Positions 27,301 through 36,906 of a stretch of DNA of 64,000 bases are shown piece after piece. Positions within the stretch are counted from its first letter, which is position 1; every line of letters begins with the position of its first letter. The stretch spans positions 40,033-104,032 of the forward strand of contig JAKBAM010000006.1 of the NCBI GenBank assembly GCA_021809105.1, given 5' to 3'. A program made the position numbers and the translations under genes. The DNA is from Actinomycetes bacterium. GTDB lineage: Bacteria > Actinomycetota > Acidimicrobiia > Acidimicrobiales > Palsa-688. The notes below the pieces were generated by a model that had not been told where the DNA came from, made no database searches, and saw only the letters and a list, made by a program, of their open reading frames with translations.

Positions 27301-28517
27301 TCTCCCTCGAGCAAGCTCTCGACCGGGTGCTGGGCGCCTGTCACCCCGCCCCCGCGGTCACCGTCGGACTCGACCGTGCCCTTGGCCTCGTACTGGCCGA
27401 GACTGTTATGGCGGTCGAGGACGTGCCGCCGTTCGCCAATTCGGCCATGGACGGATTCGCCGTCCGGTCCGCAGACGTGCAGGCAGCCCGGGCCGACCGC
27501 CCTGCCCGCCTGCGGGTGACGGGCACCATCGCTGCTGGTGCCCCACCGTCGATCTTCGTCGGCGTCGGCGAGGCGGTCCGGATCATGACCGGTGCGCCGT
27601 TTCCCGCGGGGGCAGACACCGTCGTCATCGTCGAGACCACCACGACCGACGGCGATGTGGTGCTCGTCAGCGAACCTGCCACCGCCGGTGCTCACGTCCG
27701 CCCTGCCGGCGAGGATCTGGCCGCCGGTCAGCAGGTTTTCGCCCCTGGTATCACTATCGGGGCGGGCCACCTGGGGGTGTTGGCCAGCGTGGGGCGCGAC
27801 GCGGTGTCTGCGGTGCCTGCCCCGACGGTAGGTGTGCTCTCGACCGGCGACGAGCTGGTGGAGGGCGGGGGACCGCTGCAGCCTGGTCAGATCCGTGACT
27901 CCAACCGCCGGACCCTTCTCGGGCTGCTCCGCCGGGACGGGTTCTCCGGCGTGGATCTGGGCATCGCTCGCGACGACGAGGAAGACATCCGCCGACGCCT
28001 CGAGTCCGGCGCGGCCAGCTGCGACGCCATCCTCACCAGTGGCGGCGTATCGATGGGGGACTTCGACTTCGTCAAGAAGGTCCTCGAAGACATGGCGGCG
28101 ATGTCCTGGATGCAAATAGCCATCCGGCCGGCGAAGCCCTTCGCCTTCGGGGCGATCGCGGGGGTGCCGGTGTTCGGGTTACCGGGCAACCCGGTGTCGT
28201 CGATGGTCAGCTACGAGGTCTTGGCCAGGCCCGGCCTTCGCCGCATCGCTGGGCAGCCGGAGGCCGCACTCAGGCGCCCGGCTATCCCAGGCGTGGTAGA
28301 CGACGCCAGCCTGCTGCGCCGGCCCGACGGCCGGACCAATTACACCCGCGTCCTGGCCACCATGGGGGCCGACGGGCGATACCACCTCCGCACCGCCGGG
28401 GGTCAGGCTTCCAACCTGCTTTGGCCCATGGCCGTAGCAGACGCTCTGGCTGTGGTGCCACCAGGCACGGGAGTCCCCGCCGGCGGGGAGGCTTCTGTGT
28501 TGCTCCTCCATCCCTGA
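27297..28517 (+). CDS. moeA: Molybdopterin molybdenumtransferase MoeA / Glp
   Basis: Inserts molybdate into molybdopterin-AMP. 406 residues with family motifs PPFANSAMDGFAV (44-56), STGDEL (182-187), GGVSMGDFDFVK near 245 and LPGNPVSS. The GTG start overlaps galU (GTGA). In Corynebacterium the homologue at this locus, Glp, also binds a membrane receptor GlpR at the divisome; a GlpR/SepX-like gene lies at 30372, making the dual role plausible here. That part is inference from synteny. Confidence 0.93.
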   Translation: MISLEQALDRVLGACHPAPAVTVGLDRALGLVLAETVMAVEDVPPFANSAMDGFAVRSADVQAARADRPARLRVTGTIAAGAPPSIFVGVGEAVRIMTGAPFPAGADTVVIVETTTTDGDVVLVSEPATAGAHVRPAGEDLAAGQQVFAPGITIGAGHLGVLASVGRDAVSAVPAPTVGVLSTGDELVEGGGPLQPGQIRDSNRRTLLGLLRRDGFSGVDLGIARDDEEDIRRRLESGAASCDAILTSGGVSMGDFDFVKKVLEDMAAMSWMQIAIRPAKPFAFGAIAGVPVFGLPGNPVSSMVSYEVLARPGLRRIAGQPEAALRRPAIPGVVDDASLLRRPDGRTNYTRVLATMGADGRYHLRTAGGQASNLLWPMAVADALAVVPPGTGVPAGGEASVLLLHP

Positions 28518-28559
28518 GCGCCGTCTCGGTCCGGGCCGTTTGCGGCGTAGGCTCCCTTG

Positions 28560-29543
28560 GTGCCCGTACCGCTGATCGATCCCCACGGCCGCACCGTCAG
28601 GGACTTGCGGATCTCGATCACCGACCGATGCAACTTCCGATGCACATATTGCATGCCACACGAGGGGATGCAATGGCTGCCGCGTAGCGACATCTTGAGC
28701 TATGAGGAGATAGAGCGAGTGGCTCGGGTGTGCGTCGAGCGCTACGGCTTCGGGAGCATCCGCTTGACCGGCGGGGAGCCGACGGTGCGTGCCCATTTGC
28801 CGGTGCTGGTGGGTCGTCTCGCGGCGCTCGGTGTGGACCTGTCCATGACGACTAACGGAGCCACGCTGGCGGCGTCCGCGGGCGATCTGCGACGTGCCGG
28901 GCTCGGTCGGGTGAACATCTCCCTCGACAGCCTCCGGTCAGATCGCTTCGCCAAGATCACCGGGCGTGACGCCTTGGACAAGGTCTTGGCCGGGATCGAT
29001 GCTGCGTTGGCGGCGGGGTTTGCTCCCGTCAAGATCAACTGCGTGGTCGTGCGTGGTGTCAACCATGACGAGGTTCTGGACCTGGCTGAGCTCGGGCGCA
29101 ACAAGGGCATCGAGATCCGGTTCATCGAGTGGATGCCTCTCGATGGGGACGGGCAGTGGAGCCAGAGCCAGGTAGTGCCAGCGGGGGAGATCCTCGCCGA
29201 GGTCGGTAGGCGGTGGCCCCTGGTCGCCGTGGCGCGCGGAGCGGCCCCTGCCGAGCGCTTCGCCTACGCTGATGGCCGGGGCCATGTGGGCATCATCGGA
29301 AGCGTCACCGAGCCGTTTTGCGGCAGCTGTGACCGCGTGCGACTGACCGCCGAAGGGCAGTTGCGCAATTGCCTTTTCGCAGTCCGTGAAGCTGACCTAC
29401 GCCAGGTGCTGCGCGGTGGCGGCAGCGACGACGACCTGGCCATGGCCATCGAGGCCGAGGTCGGACGCAAGTGGGCTGGTCACAACATCGGCAACGTGCA
29501 TTTCATCCGGCCGGCCCGCTCGATGAGCCAGATCGGCGGGTAG
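28560..29543 (+). CDS. moaA: GTP 3',8-cyclase MoaA
   Basis: Radical-SAM enzyme that turns GTP into 3',8-cH2GTP, the first step to molybdenum cofactor. The 4Fe-4S cysteines are C24, C28 and C31 in CNFRCTYC; the C-terminal second cluster is in FCGSCDRVRLTAEGQLRNC. The protein ends in GG, required in the family. GTG 28560 gives 327 residues; TTG 28557 would add one. It follows moeA by 42 bp and precedes moaC, so the early Moco genes are grouped. Confidence 0.93.
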   Translation: MPVPLIDPHGRTVRDLRISITDRCNFRCTYCMPHEGMQWLPRSDILSYEEIERVARVCVERYGFGSIRLTGGEPTVRAHLPVLVGRLAALGVDLSMTTNGATLAASAGDLRRAGLGRVNISLDSLRSDRFAKITGRDALDKVLAGIDAALAAGFAPVKINCVVVRGVNHDEVLDLAELGRNKGIEIRFIEWMPLDGDGQWSQSQVVPAGEILAEVGRRWPLVAVARGAAPAERFAYADGRGHVGIIGSVTEPFCGSCDRVRLTAEGQLRNCLFAVREADLRQVLRGGGSDDDLAMAIEAEVGRKWAGHNIGNVHFIRPARSMSQIGG

Positions 29544-29599
29544 CTCGCTCTGCGGGCGCTCGGGAAAACTGGACGCGGGGCACAACTAGACTCACCCTT

Positions 29600-30178
29600 A
29601 TGCCTGACCGCGGCCTGACTCACATCGACCCCCTCGGCCGTGCCCGCATGGTTGATGTGACCCCGAAGGAGGCCACGCACAGGCGCGCCATCGCCCGCTG
29701 CAAGGTGTTCATGAAGCAGGAGACCACTTCAAAGGTGGCCAGCAACGCGATGTCCAAGGGCGACGTCCTGGGGGCGGCCCGCATCGCGGGGATCCAGGCA
29801 GCCAAGCGGACCGCCGACCTGATCCCACTGTGCCACCCCTTGCTGGTCGGCGCCGTGACGATCAACTTCCAGATCGGCGAGAGATACGTGGAGGTCGAAA
29901 CGCAGGTCGAGACCGTGGACCGGACCGGCGTAGAGATGGAGGCGATGACCGCGTGCTCCGTATCCGCCCTCACGATCTATGACATGTGCAAGTCCGCCGA
30001 TCGCTCGATGGTGATTGGTGAGTTGGCCCTGTGGGAGAAGACGGGCGGCCGGAGCGGGCAGTGGAGGCGACCGGCCGAGAGCCTCGATCAGCCTCTGGTC
30101 AACACGCCGCCGTCGAGCTTCAGCCTCGATGAGGACATCGATGAGCTGATCGGTCACGACGACGACCCACTGGGCTGA
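29600..30178 (+). CDS. moaC: Cyclic pyranopterin monophosphate synthase MoaC
   Basis: Completes the first step of molybdenum cofactor synthesis after MoaA. The core of about 155 residues contains LCHPLL and the EMEAMTACSVSALTIYDMCK active-site segment, split here over conserved Glu, Met and Lys. The 192-residue product has an extra, acidic C-terminal tail of about 35 residues (ending LDEDIDELIGHDDDP) not needed for catalysis. Starts at ATG 29600; a longer open frame reads into the moaA end. Confidence 0.92.
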   Translation: MPDRGLTHIDPLGRARMVDVTPKEATHRRAIARCKVFMKQETTSKVASNAMSKGDVLGAARIAGIQAAKRTADLIPLCHPLLVGAVTINFQIGERYVEVETQVETVDRTGVEMEAMTACSVSALTIYDMCKSADRSMVIGELALWEKTGGRSGQWRRPAESLDQPLVNTPPSSFSLDEDIDELIGHDDDPLG

Positions 30179-30371
30179 ACCACATCTCAAATACTGGGAC
30201 GCCCTGGCGGGTCTTCCGAGGGCGCACTAGCCTCTGGGAACGATGCTCCTCCGGGGGCTGCCACGAGTAGACGAGCCGGCCGTATGCCACGCGCAGTGGG
30301 TATCCACCACTGGCTGTGCCCAACGGCTTACGGTTCCTGATACCGAAAGCAGGCACAGGAGTTTGACGTTC

Positions 30372-31025
30372 ATGTTGCTGGTCCTGGCACTCGTATGGGG
30401 AGCATTCCTTGTGTGGTGGCTGCGCTCCCGGGCGCAGGGGACTTTCGGTGACTCCGTCGGAACCTTCCGCCGCCACCTCCGGGTGCTGGAGCGCACCGCT
30501 CCCTCAACTGTGCGACCAGCCAACCGGTTGCGAGGCCCGGTGATGGTCCCCGCCTACCGGCCTCCCCCCGGGATCCAGGGTCCTCCCCGGCCGGCCAGCG
30601 GTTACGGACGCCGCCCGATGGCCGTCGGCGGGGTCGTCGGTAACGACGTCCGGCGCCGCCAAGCGCTCAAGCGGCGTCGCGACGTGCTGTTCGTCTTGCT
30701 GGTTGCCGTCGTTGCCACTCTCGTCATGGCCGGCGCCACCCGTGCCAGCGCCCTCGTGTTCTTGCAGGTGGTTTCCGATCTAGCCCTGGTCGGCTACATC
30801 GGGCTGCTGGTACGCCTGCGCAACCTGGCTGCGGAGCGTGACCTGAAGCTCTCTTACCTGCCCCCCCAACGCCTCGCGGCAGCCCACGAGCAGGCGCATC
30901 TCGATGAGATGCCAGGAGCCGGCTACGCGGCGGCTCGGCGGCGGTCGAGCGGGCGGGCAATAGCGCACAGCGATCCCTATGGATCCGGCTACGGGCAGCT
31001 TGCCATGCGCCGGGCGGCCAACTAG
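30372..31025 (+). CDS. glpR: Divisome membrane protein SepX/GlpR-like
   Basis: A 217-residue membrane protein. It has one helix at the N-terminus (LLVLALVWGAFLVWWL), a cytosolic Pro/Arg-rich stretch starting with the conserved FGDSVGTFRRHLRVLERTAP, then two further helices (about residues 105-150) after RRRQALKRRRDV and a short soluble tail. This is the architecture of the actinobacterial divisome proteins SepX (Streptomyces) and GlpR (Corynebacterium). ATG 30372 is chosen because AGGAG lies ten bases upstream. It lies three genes downstream of moeA, its expected partner Glp. The tRNA-Ala follows after 29 bp. Confidence 0.75.
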   Translation: MLLVLALVWGAFLVWWLRSRAQGTFGDSVGTFRRHLRVLERTAPSTVRPANRLRGPVMVPAYRPPPGIQGPPRPASGYGRRPMAVGGVVGNDVRRRQALKRRRDVLFVLLVAVVATLVMAGATRASALVFLQVVSDLALVGYIGLLVRLRNLAAERDLKLSYLPPQRLAAAHEQAHLDEMPGAGYAAARRRSSGRAIAHSDPYGSGYGQLAMRRAAN

Positions 31026-31054
31026 CCCCTGCGCTAGTCTGTGTCCTCCCATAC

Positions 31055-31128
31055 GGGGGTGTAGCTCAGCCCGGAAGAGCGCTACGTTCGCAACGTAGAA
31101 GTCGTGGGTTCAAGTCCCATCACCTCCA
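31055..31128 (+). tRNA. tRNA-Ala (anticodon CGC)
   Basis: A 74-nt cloverleaf: acceptor GGGGGTG pairing with CACCTCC, D arm GCTC...GAGC, anticodon stem CTACG/CGTAG with loop TTCGCAA giving anticodon CGC, and T arm GTGGG TTCAAGT CCCAT. The acceptor stem has the G3-U70 pair that identifies alanine tRNAs. The discriminator is A and the CCA end is not encoded (ACCC follows). It reads alanine codon GCG. The accessory region starts directly behind it. Confidence 0.95.
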
Positions 31129-31539
31129 CCCGTTACCTGGCCGTCTCGCGCCCCTCTGCGTAGGGGCAACCCGCTGACGTGCGGTTTCGCGCTCCACTCG
31201 ATCACCGTCGGGCGTGATTGAGGGCAGAATTTGTGGACTCCTGATCAAAACTGCCCTACGCAGCGGTAGGCAGCCGAGGTCGCGCCACCCCAGCCGCACG
31301 GTGGCCATTCGCGTCTCGCTGGCCGAGCGGGCGTGGCGGTGCCGTACGCTGCGGTAGCGCAGCTACGGCAGTCGCCCTGATCGGCGTTTGCGGCGGTGAG
31401 GGGCCGACCGAGCGGAAGGCGTACGCATTTCGGCCCCATCCCCGGCGTCCGGATCCGGCGGGCACGCCCGCCGGTCTGGGTTGTCGACGCCTCGTGGATC
31501 ATCCCGCCTTCGAGCGTGCGGCAGTAGCTTCGGTGCAGC
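31129..31539. other. Gene-free gap between tRNA-Ala and the restriction system
   Basis: About 410 bp without a supported gene. It contains the left copy of an inverted-repeat-bounded segment (31156-31265), also found behind the restriction gene. No copy of the tRNA 3' end is visible here or at the far side of the restriction genes. Confidence 0.7.
31156..31265. repeat. Left inverted-repeat-bounded segment flanking the restriction system
   Basis: Begins CTGCGTAGGGGCA (31156-31168) and ends TGCCCTACGCAGCG (31252-31265), which are near-perfect inverted repeats. TGCGGTTTCGCGC (31180-31192) lies inside. The same three blocks, in the same order and orientation, occur at 36418-36530 on the other side of the two restriction genes. 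Confidence 0.65.
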
Positions 31540-33720
31540 ATGGCACGGATCGACGACCTCCTCCTACGAGTATCCGACTCTCAGCTTCGGGCCGAACTGA
31601 CGTCGGCCGTCGCTGAGGTCAGGCGAACCAAGGACTTCGGTCTGGTCTTCGAGTCACATCTACCCGAGACTGGTCGCCTGCCGTCCCATCCGGTCCGCCG
31701 AGGCGTCAAGGTGACCGAGCGGGCCAAGGGCGAAGATTCGCTCTACCTCGTAGCGTCGATCAATGGTCCGACCGCCAAGCTCGTGCCACTGCGAGATGCC
31801 GACGGCATCGCCATCCCAGCTGAGGAGCAGACGCCGGTCGAGCTGTCCCTCACAGAGCTCGTCGTGGTGGCCGAGTTCGGGGACCCGGTCTATCCCGGCC
31901 TCAGGTCCGTGGGCTCTGTCAGGCGTGGCGGCGACAAGCCGGCCCATGTGGTCATCGACGGTGAGAACTACCACGCGCTCGAGGCTCTCCAGTTCACGCA
32001 CGCTGGCAAGGTTGACTGCATCTACCTCGATCCGCCGTACAACGCTGGGCGGCGCGACTGGAAGTATAACAACAACTATGTCGACGAGGCCGACATCTAT
32101 CGGCACTCCAAGTGGCTCGCTTTCATGGAGCGGCGACTGAAATTGGCGAAAAGGCTTCTGAACCCGGAGAAGTCAGTGCTCATCGTCACCATTGACGAGA
32201 AAGAGTATCTCCGGCTCGGCCTTCTGCTGGAGCAGCTCTTCGAGGGTGCCTACATCGAGATGGTGACGAGCATCATCAGCGCCAAAGGAGCTTATCGCCG
32301 AGGCCATTTCTCGCGGGTGGAGGAGCACATCTTCTTCGTCAGCATCGGCGATGCGGCCGTCCGCCCATGGGTCACCAACATGTTGCCCAGTTACAGAGGA
32401 GTCGAAGATGCCGAGGAGGAGGAGGACGCTGCGGCCGATGACGATCTTGATCCGGATGAAATTGTGCCGGAGCCGATCGAATGGCTCGGTCTGAGACGTC
32501 GGGAGCCGTCCAGCGTGCGTGGCTCACGCCCCAACCAGTTCTACGCGATCTTCGTGAACGAGCAGGACGGCACCCTCCACTCGATCAGCCACCCGATCGA
32601 TGACGACGTTGACCGCGAGACAGTCGAGGTTCCCGAGGGCACTGTTGCGCTCTGGCCGCTGAAACCAGATGGCGCCGAGATGTTGTGGGGCCTAACGCCT
32701 GACGTGCTCAGGCGTAACTGGGCGGAAGGCTGGGCACGCGTCAACAACTGGAAGCCGGCCACGAAGAAAGGGACGGTCCAATATCTCCCAGGCGGCACGA
32801 TCGACCGGGTCCACTCCGGTGCGATCACCATCACCGGGCGAGCATCGAACGGTTCGGTCGAAGGCTACGTCACCCCGGACATCACCCGAGGCGTAACGCC
32901 TAAGCGAGTCTGGCACTTGGCGTCGCACAATGCTGAGACGGGTGGGACGAACATCGTCTCGGCCCTTGTGCCCGGACGACGTTTCCCCTACCCCAAGTCG
33001 CTCTACGCCGTCGAGGACACTGTTCGCTTCGTCGTGGGTGACAAACCGGACGCGGTGGTGCTCGACTTCTTCGGAGGCAGTGGCACCACCGTCCACGCGG
33101 TCATGCGGCTGAACCGTCAGGATCAGGGCAGTCGTCAGTCAATCCTCGTGACCAACAACGAAGTGTCGGAGCGTGAAGCGGCCCGACTGACCGCGGATGG
33201 ATTCGGACCCGGTGACCCCGAATGGGAAACCATTGGCATCTTCCAACACGTCACCCGACCGCGGATCGAGGCGGCCGTCACGGGCATGACGCATCGAGGC
33301 ACGCCTGCCCGGCGCCAGTATAATTACGTCGACGAGTTCGCGCTGTCCGAGGGGTTCGAGGAGAACGTCGAGTTCTTCGAGCTGACCTACCAGGACGCGG
33401 CGGCGATCGAGTTGGATCTCGCGTTCGAAGCCATAGCTCCTCTCCTCTGGCTGAGGGCCGGAGCGCAGGGTTCAATGATCACGAGCCACAGCGAAACCGG
33501 GTTTGCGTGGACCGATCGCTACGGCGTGCTGTGGGACACCGACCGCTGGCGAGCCTTCATCTCGGCTGCGCCTGACGCGGCGACGACCGCCTTCATCGTG
33601 ACGGACTCGGCGACGGCATTCACGTCAGTCGTCTCCGAACTCCCGGCAGGCATCGAGCCCGTGCGGCTGTACGAGAACTACCTGACGACGTTCGCAATCA
33701 ACCAGGTAGAACCAGATTGA
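31540..33720 (+). CDS. Type III-like DNA methyltransferase (Mod)
   Basis: Adenine N6 DNA methyltransferase of 726 residues. The order is beta class: DPPY at 164-167 first, then the SAM motif DFFGGSGTT near 509-517. The segment between them is the target-recognition region, with an acidic stretch (EDAEEEEDAAADDD) near 290. Such proteins are the modification and specificity subunit of type III systems. The gene overlaps the following helicase by four bases (TTGA), so both are made together. Base composition is less GC-rich than the chromosome to the left, in keeping with transfer. Recognition site unknown. Confidence 0.9.
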   Translation: MARIDDLLLRVSDSQLRAELTSAVAEVRRTKDFGLVFESHLPETGRLPSHPVRRGVKVTERAKGEDSLYLVASINGPTAKLVPLRDADGIAIPAEEQTPVELSLTELVVVAEFGDPVYPGLRSVGSVRRGGDKPAHVVIDGENYHALEALQFTHAGKVDCIYLDPPYNAGRRDWKYNNNYVDEADIYRHSKWLAFMERRLKLAKRLLNPEKSVLIVTIDEKEYLRLGLLLEQLFEGAYIEMVTSIISAKGAYRRGHFSRVEEHIFFVSIGDAAVRPWVTNMLPSYRGVEDAEEEEDAAADDDLDPDEIVPEPIEWLGLRRREPSSVRGSRPNQFYAIFVNEQDGTLHSISHPIDDDVDRETVEVPEGTVALWPLKPDGAEMLWGLTPDVLRRNWAEGWARVNNWKPATKKGTVQYLPGGTIDRVHSGAITITGRASNGSVEGYVTPDITRGVTPKRVWHLASHNAETGGTNIVSALVPGRRFPYPKSLYAVEDTVRFVVGDKPDAVVLDFFGGSGTTVHAVMRLNRQDQGSRQSILVTNNEVSEREAARLTADGFGPGDPEWETIGIFQHVTRPRIEAAVTGMTHRGTPARRQYNYVDEFALSEGFEENVEFFELTYQDAAAIELDLAFEAIAPLLWLRAGAQGSMITSHSETGFAWTDRYGVLWDTDRWRAFISAAPDAATTAFIVTDSATAFTSVVSELPAGIEPVRLYENYLTTFAINQVEPD

Positions 33721-36245
33721 AGTTCGAGCTGATTGACTACCAGCGCGAGGCGGCGTCGGAGGTGCTCAAGCGCTTGTCCCGCGCTCAGAACGACTGGCGA
33801 GGCTTTGGCGCTCGTTCGGCCTTTGCTCTTTCCGCCATGACCGGAGCCGGAAAGACCGTGATCGCTACCGCCGTGATCGAGGCGATGCTGTTCGGCTCGG
33901 CGGACCTGGGCATCGAGGCAGACACGAGGGCGACGTTCCTTTGGGTGACCGATGACCCGGCACTCAACCGGCAGACGCGCAACAAGATGATGGCCGCCTC
34001 CGACCTGCTAAGCGGCAACCAGTTGGAGATTCTGAACGACGGGCATTTCGAGCCGACCCTCAACCCCGGGAGGGTCTACTTCCTCAACATCCAGCAGTTG
34101 GGCAAGAACGCTTCGTTTGCCAACGTGGCGGGGGACAGCTTCCGGAATAAGACCGGCTGGGAGATCATCGGCGACACCATTAGGTCGGGAACGACCGACC
34201 TGTACGTGGTTGTCGATGAGGCGCACCGCGGCATGAGGGCTACCACCGAACGGGCTTCCATTGTGCGGCAGATCATCGACGGTCGCCCGGGCCTCAATCC
34301 TCCTGCGCCGTCGGTCTTAGGCATCTCAGCGACCATCGAGCGCTTCAGGACGGCCATGGCCGAGGTCACCGCGCGCACGCTGTACGAACCGGTCGAAGTC
34401 CATATCGAACGGGTGCGGGCGTCAGGTCTCGTCAAAGACCGCATTGAGCTATTCGAACCCGATGAGTCGGGTACGTTCTCGACCACTCTGCTGCGCGAAG
34501 CCGTCAGCAAGACGCGGGAGTCCGATGACTTGTGGGCGGCCTACGCGGTAGCGGAGAACGAACCCCGCGTCCTACCGATCTTGGTGATCCAAGTGCCGGA
34601 TAAGGCGAGCGATGCCGGCCTCGCCGAACTCGTGACGGTGGTCGACCAGGAATGGCCGGGTCTCGGCAAGTATTCGGTGGTCAACGTCTTCGGCGAGCAC
34701 ACCGACTTCGTGGTCGGCACCCGTACCGTGCGCTATGTAGCGCCCGAGACGATCGAGGACAACCAGCATGTTCGCGTGGTGCTCGCCAAAGAAGCGATCT
34801 CGACGGGGTGGGACTGCCCGCGGGCCGAAGTCCTCTACAGCGAACGTCCAGCCTCGGATGCCACCCACATTGCCCAGGTGGTCGGCCGCATGGTGCGCCA
34901 GCCCCTGGCTCGCCGCATCACGACGGACGACTCGCTGAACTCGGTTTGGTGCTACCTGCCCAGGTTCAAGATGAGCGCCCTTTCGGCGATCGTCACCGAA
35001 CTCAACGCTCCCGGTGAGGTCGGCTCGGCGGCCGAAGTAGTCATCCACGCGGCACTGTTCGAACGCAACATCAAGCTCGACCCTGCTGTGTTCGAGGTCA
35101 TCGAGTCGGCACCTTGTCTCCCCGCTCCAAACCCGCTGGCCAATCCGATCCGTCGCGCCAAGGCCCTCGCCAAACTGTTGACGGACGACTCCCGCGAACC
35201 TGCGCTCCTGCCCGGGGCTGGAGGCGAGCTGACCGAGAAGCTCAATAACCGGTTCGCCGGTCTGATGGTCGAGCATTCCGGGCTGGTTGCCAAGAACGTC
35301 GACGATATCGAGACCATGCAGGGCCGACACACCATCTACGGGTTCGAATCCGCAGACGCCAAGGCTGTGCCCCGCACCATCGCGACGGCAGCCCGCGACA
35401 TAGACCGGGACACTCGGCGCATCGTCGCCAGCGTCAAAGAGGGCGTCGCCAAGGACTACCTGAAGCACGTGGTCGATACTGCCGACTCCGGGGTCGACAT
35501 CCTTGCCGAGCGCACCAAGCTGGCGGCGCTCATCCGCGTGCCCGAAGTGATCGACTCGATTCAGGCAGCTGCGAACGACTGGGTAGTCGAACAGCTGGGC
35601 AAGTTCCGAGTACCGATTAAGCACAGCACCGGCGCCACTAAGGAGGCGTTCCTGCGGGTACAGGGACAGACCACCGCCCCTGAGCCGGTCAGCATCGAAC
35701 TGCCCACCACCCTCAGGGCCAGTACCCGCGAGTCGAACGCCGAAGACGCACCGACTCTACCGACCTTCCCGAAACACCTATTCGTCAACAAGGAGGGTGT
35801 CTTTCCGGTCAAGCTCAACTCGTGGGAAACGACCGTCCTCAAGACCGAGATCAGCCGTAAGGAATTCATTGCTTGGTACCGCAACCCGTCGCGAGCCACG
35901 GTGTCGGCTCACCGCATCGGCTATCAGACGGGCGATGACGACTGGGCGTCCCTGCAGGTTGACTTTCTGATCGTGTCTGGCCTCCCAGGAGGCAAGCTTG
36001 GCGTCTCGCTGATTGACCCGCACGGCGACCACCTGGCCGACGCCGTGCCGAAGCTCAAGGGGCTGGCGTCGTTTGCCCAAGAGTACGGCAACCAGTTCGT
36101 TCGCATCGAGTCGATCGCTGAGGTCGAGGGCGACTTGCGTGTCCTGGATCTCCTGCGCGACGAAGTGCGCGAGGCCATCGAGTCCTATTCGGGCGCTCAG
36201 GCCACGCCACTTTACGAAGGTCCAGTCGCGGTGAGCTATGTGTGA
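33717..36245 (+). CDS. Type III restriction-like helicase (Res)
   Basis: An 842-residue SF2 helicase. Walker A is AMTGAGKT (40-47), DEAH is at 167-170, SAT near 206-208, and the arginine-finger motif VVGRMVRQP near 391. The C-terminal 100 residues resemble the nuclease part of type III Res subunits, but the metal motif is unusual: D749 in VDFLIV is followed by VSLIDPHGDHLAD (about 763-775), with no E-x-K. Starts at a TTG at 33717, sharing TTGA with the stop of mod. It is expected to translocate along DNA and cleave unmodified sites, if the nuclease is active. Confidence 0.87.
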   Translation: MKFELIDYQREAASEVLKRLSRAQNDWRGFGARSAFALSAMTGAGKTVIATAVIEAMLFGSADLGIEADTRATFLWVTDDPALNRQTRNKMMAASDLLSGNQLEILNDGHFEPTLNPGRVYFLNIQQLGKNASFANVAGDSFRNKTGWEIIGDTIRSGTTDLYVVVDEAHRGMRATTERASIVRQIIDGRPGLNPPAPSVLGISATIERFRTAMAEVTARTLYEPVEVHIERVRASGLVKDRIELFEPDESGTFSTTLLREAVSKTRESDDLWAAYAVAENEPRVLPILVIQVPDKASDAGLAELVTVVDQEWPGLGKYSVVNVFGEHTDFVVGTRTVRYVAPETIEDNQHVRVVLAKEAISTGWDCPRAEVLYSERPASDATHIAQVVGRMVRQPLARRITTDDSLNSVWCYLPRFKMSALSAIVTELNAPGEVGSAAEVVIHAALFERNIKLDPAVFEVIESAPCLPAPNPLANPIRRAKALAKLLTDDSREPALLPGAGGELTEKLNNRFAGLMVEHSGLVAKNVDDIETMQGRHTIYGFESADAKAVPRTIATAARDIDRDTRRIVASVKEGVAKDYLKHVVDTADSGVDILAERTKLAALIRVPEVIDSIQAAANDWVVEQLGKFRVPIKHSTGATKEAFLRVQGQTTAPEPVSIELPTTLRASTRESNAEDAPTLPTFPKHLFVNKEGVFPVKLNSWETTVLKTEISRKEFIAWYRNPSRATVSAHRIGYQTGDDDWASLQVDFLIVSGLPGGKLGVSLIDPHGDHLADAVPKLKGLASFAQEYGNQFVRIESIAEVEGDLRVLDLLRDEVREAIESYSGAQATPLYEGPVAVSYV

Positions 36246-36417
36246 GACCGAGCAGTCGTCCGGCTCGTAACTTCGTGATCGGCGGATCAGTGTTTTCCCC
36301 CGCCACCATCGGTTGCCGATTTTGGCTGCCTCTTGCATACGCACAAGCCGCTGACCAGCATGTTTGGGTCGGCGGCTTGTCGTTTATGGGGCGAGTTTGT
36401 GGGGTCCTACTCAACTC

Positions 36418-36530
36418 CTGCGTAGGGCAAAAAGGCGGTGCGCCAGGGCACGGGCGGGGCGACACGCTGCGGTTTCGCGCCTCGAGGCAGGCGGTGTTCG
36501 AGCGCTGCCCAGGGCGTGCCCTATGCAGCG
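36418..36530. repeat. Right inverted-repeat-bounded segment flanking the restriction system
   Basis: Begins CTGCGTAGGGCA (36418-36429) and ends TGCCCTATGCAGCG (36517-36530); TGCGGTTTCGCGC (36468-36480) lies inside. It matches the left copy at 31156-31265 in block order and total length, but the sequence between the blocks differs and the internal block is shifted by about 26 bp. Confidence 0.65.
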
Positions 36531-36906
36531 CCATGCAGCCGCCCTACTCAACGGCGCTCGGAGCTATCGGCACCTCGGGGCGCTGATCGTGCTGCTGACC
36601 GGCGATCTGGCGGCCATCGCCGCCGGTCGCTGTTGCCGCCGCCGGCCGTAGTTGGTTGAGTGCTGCGCACGACCACAGTGTGGCCGGATCGACATCGCGA
36701 CGCCGATTTTCGGAGTCGCCCCCACATCCACCGCGGGTGCCCCGAATAGGGGAGGGGCGCGGGAAACGTCACCGGGCGGATGTTACGGGAACGGCCGGGA
36801 CCGGGGCGTGTTCGGCTTGGATGGTGATCGTCGAGGGTTCCCTTCCGTACGCAGCATCCGCTTGGCGTGGTGGTCAGCCGGCCGCGGTGTGGCCTGACCG
36901 ATGATT

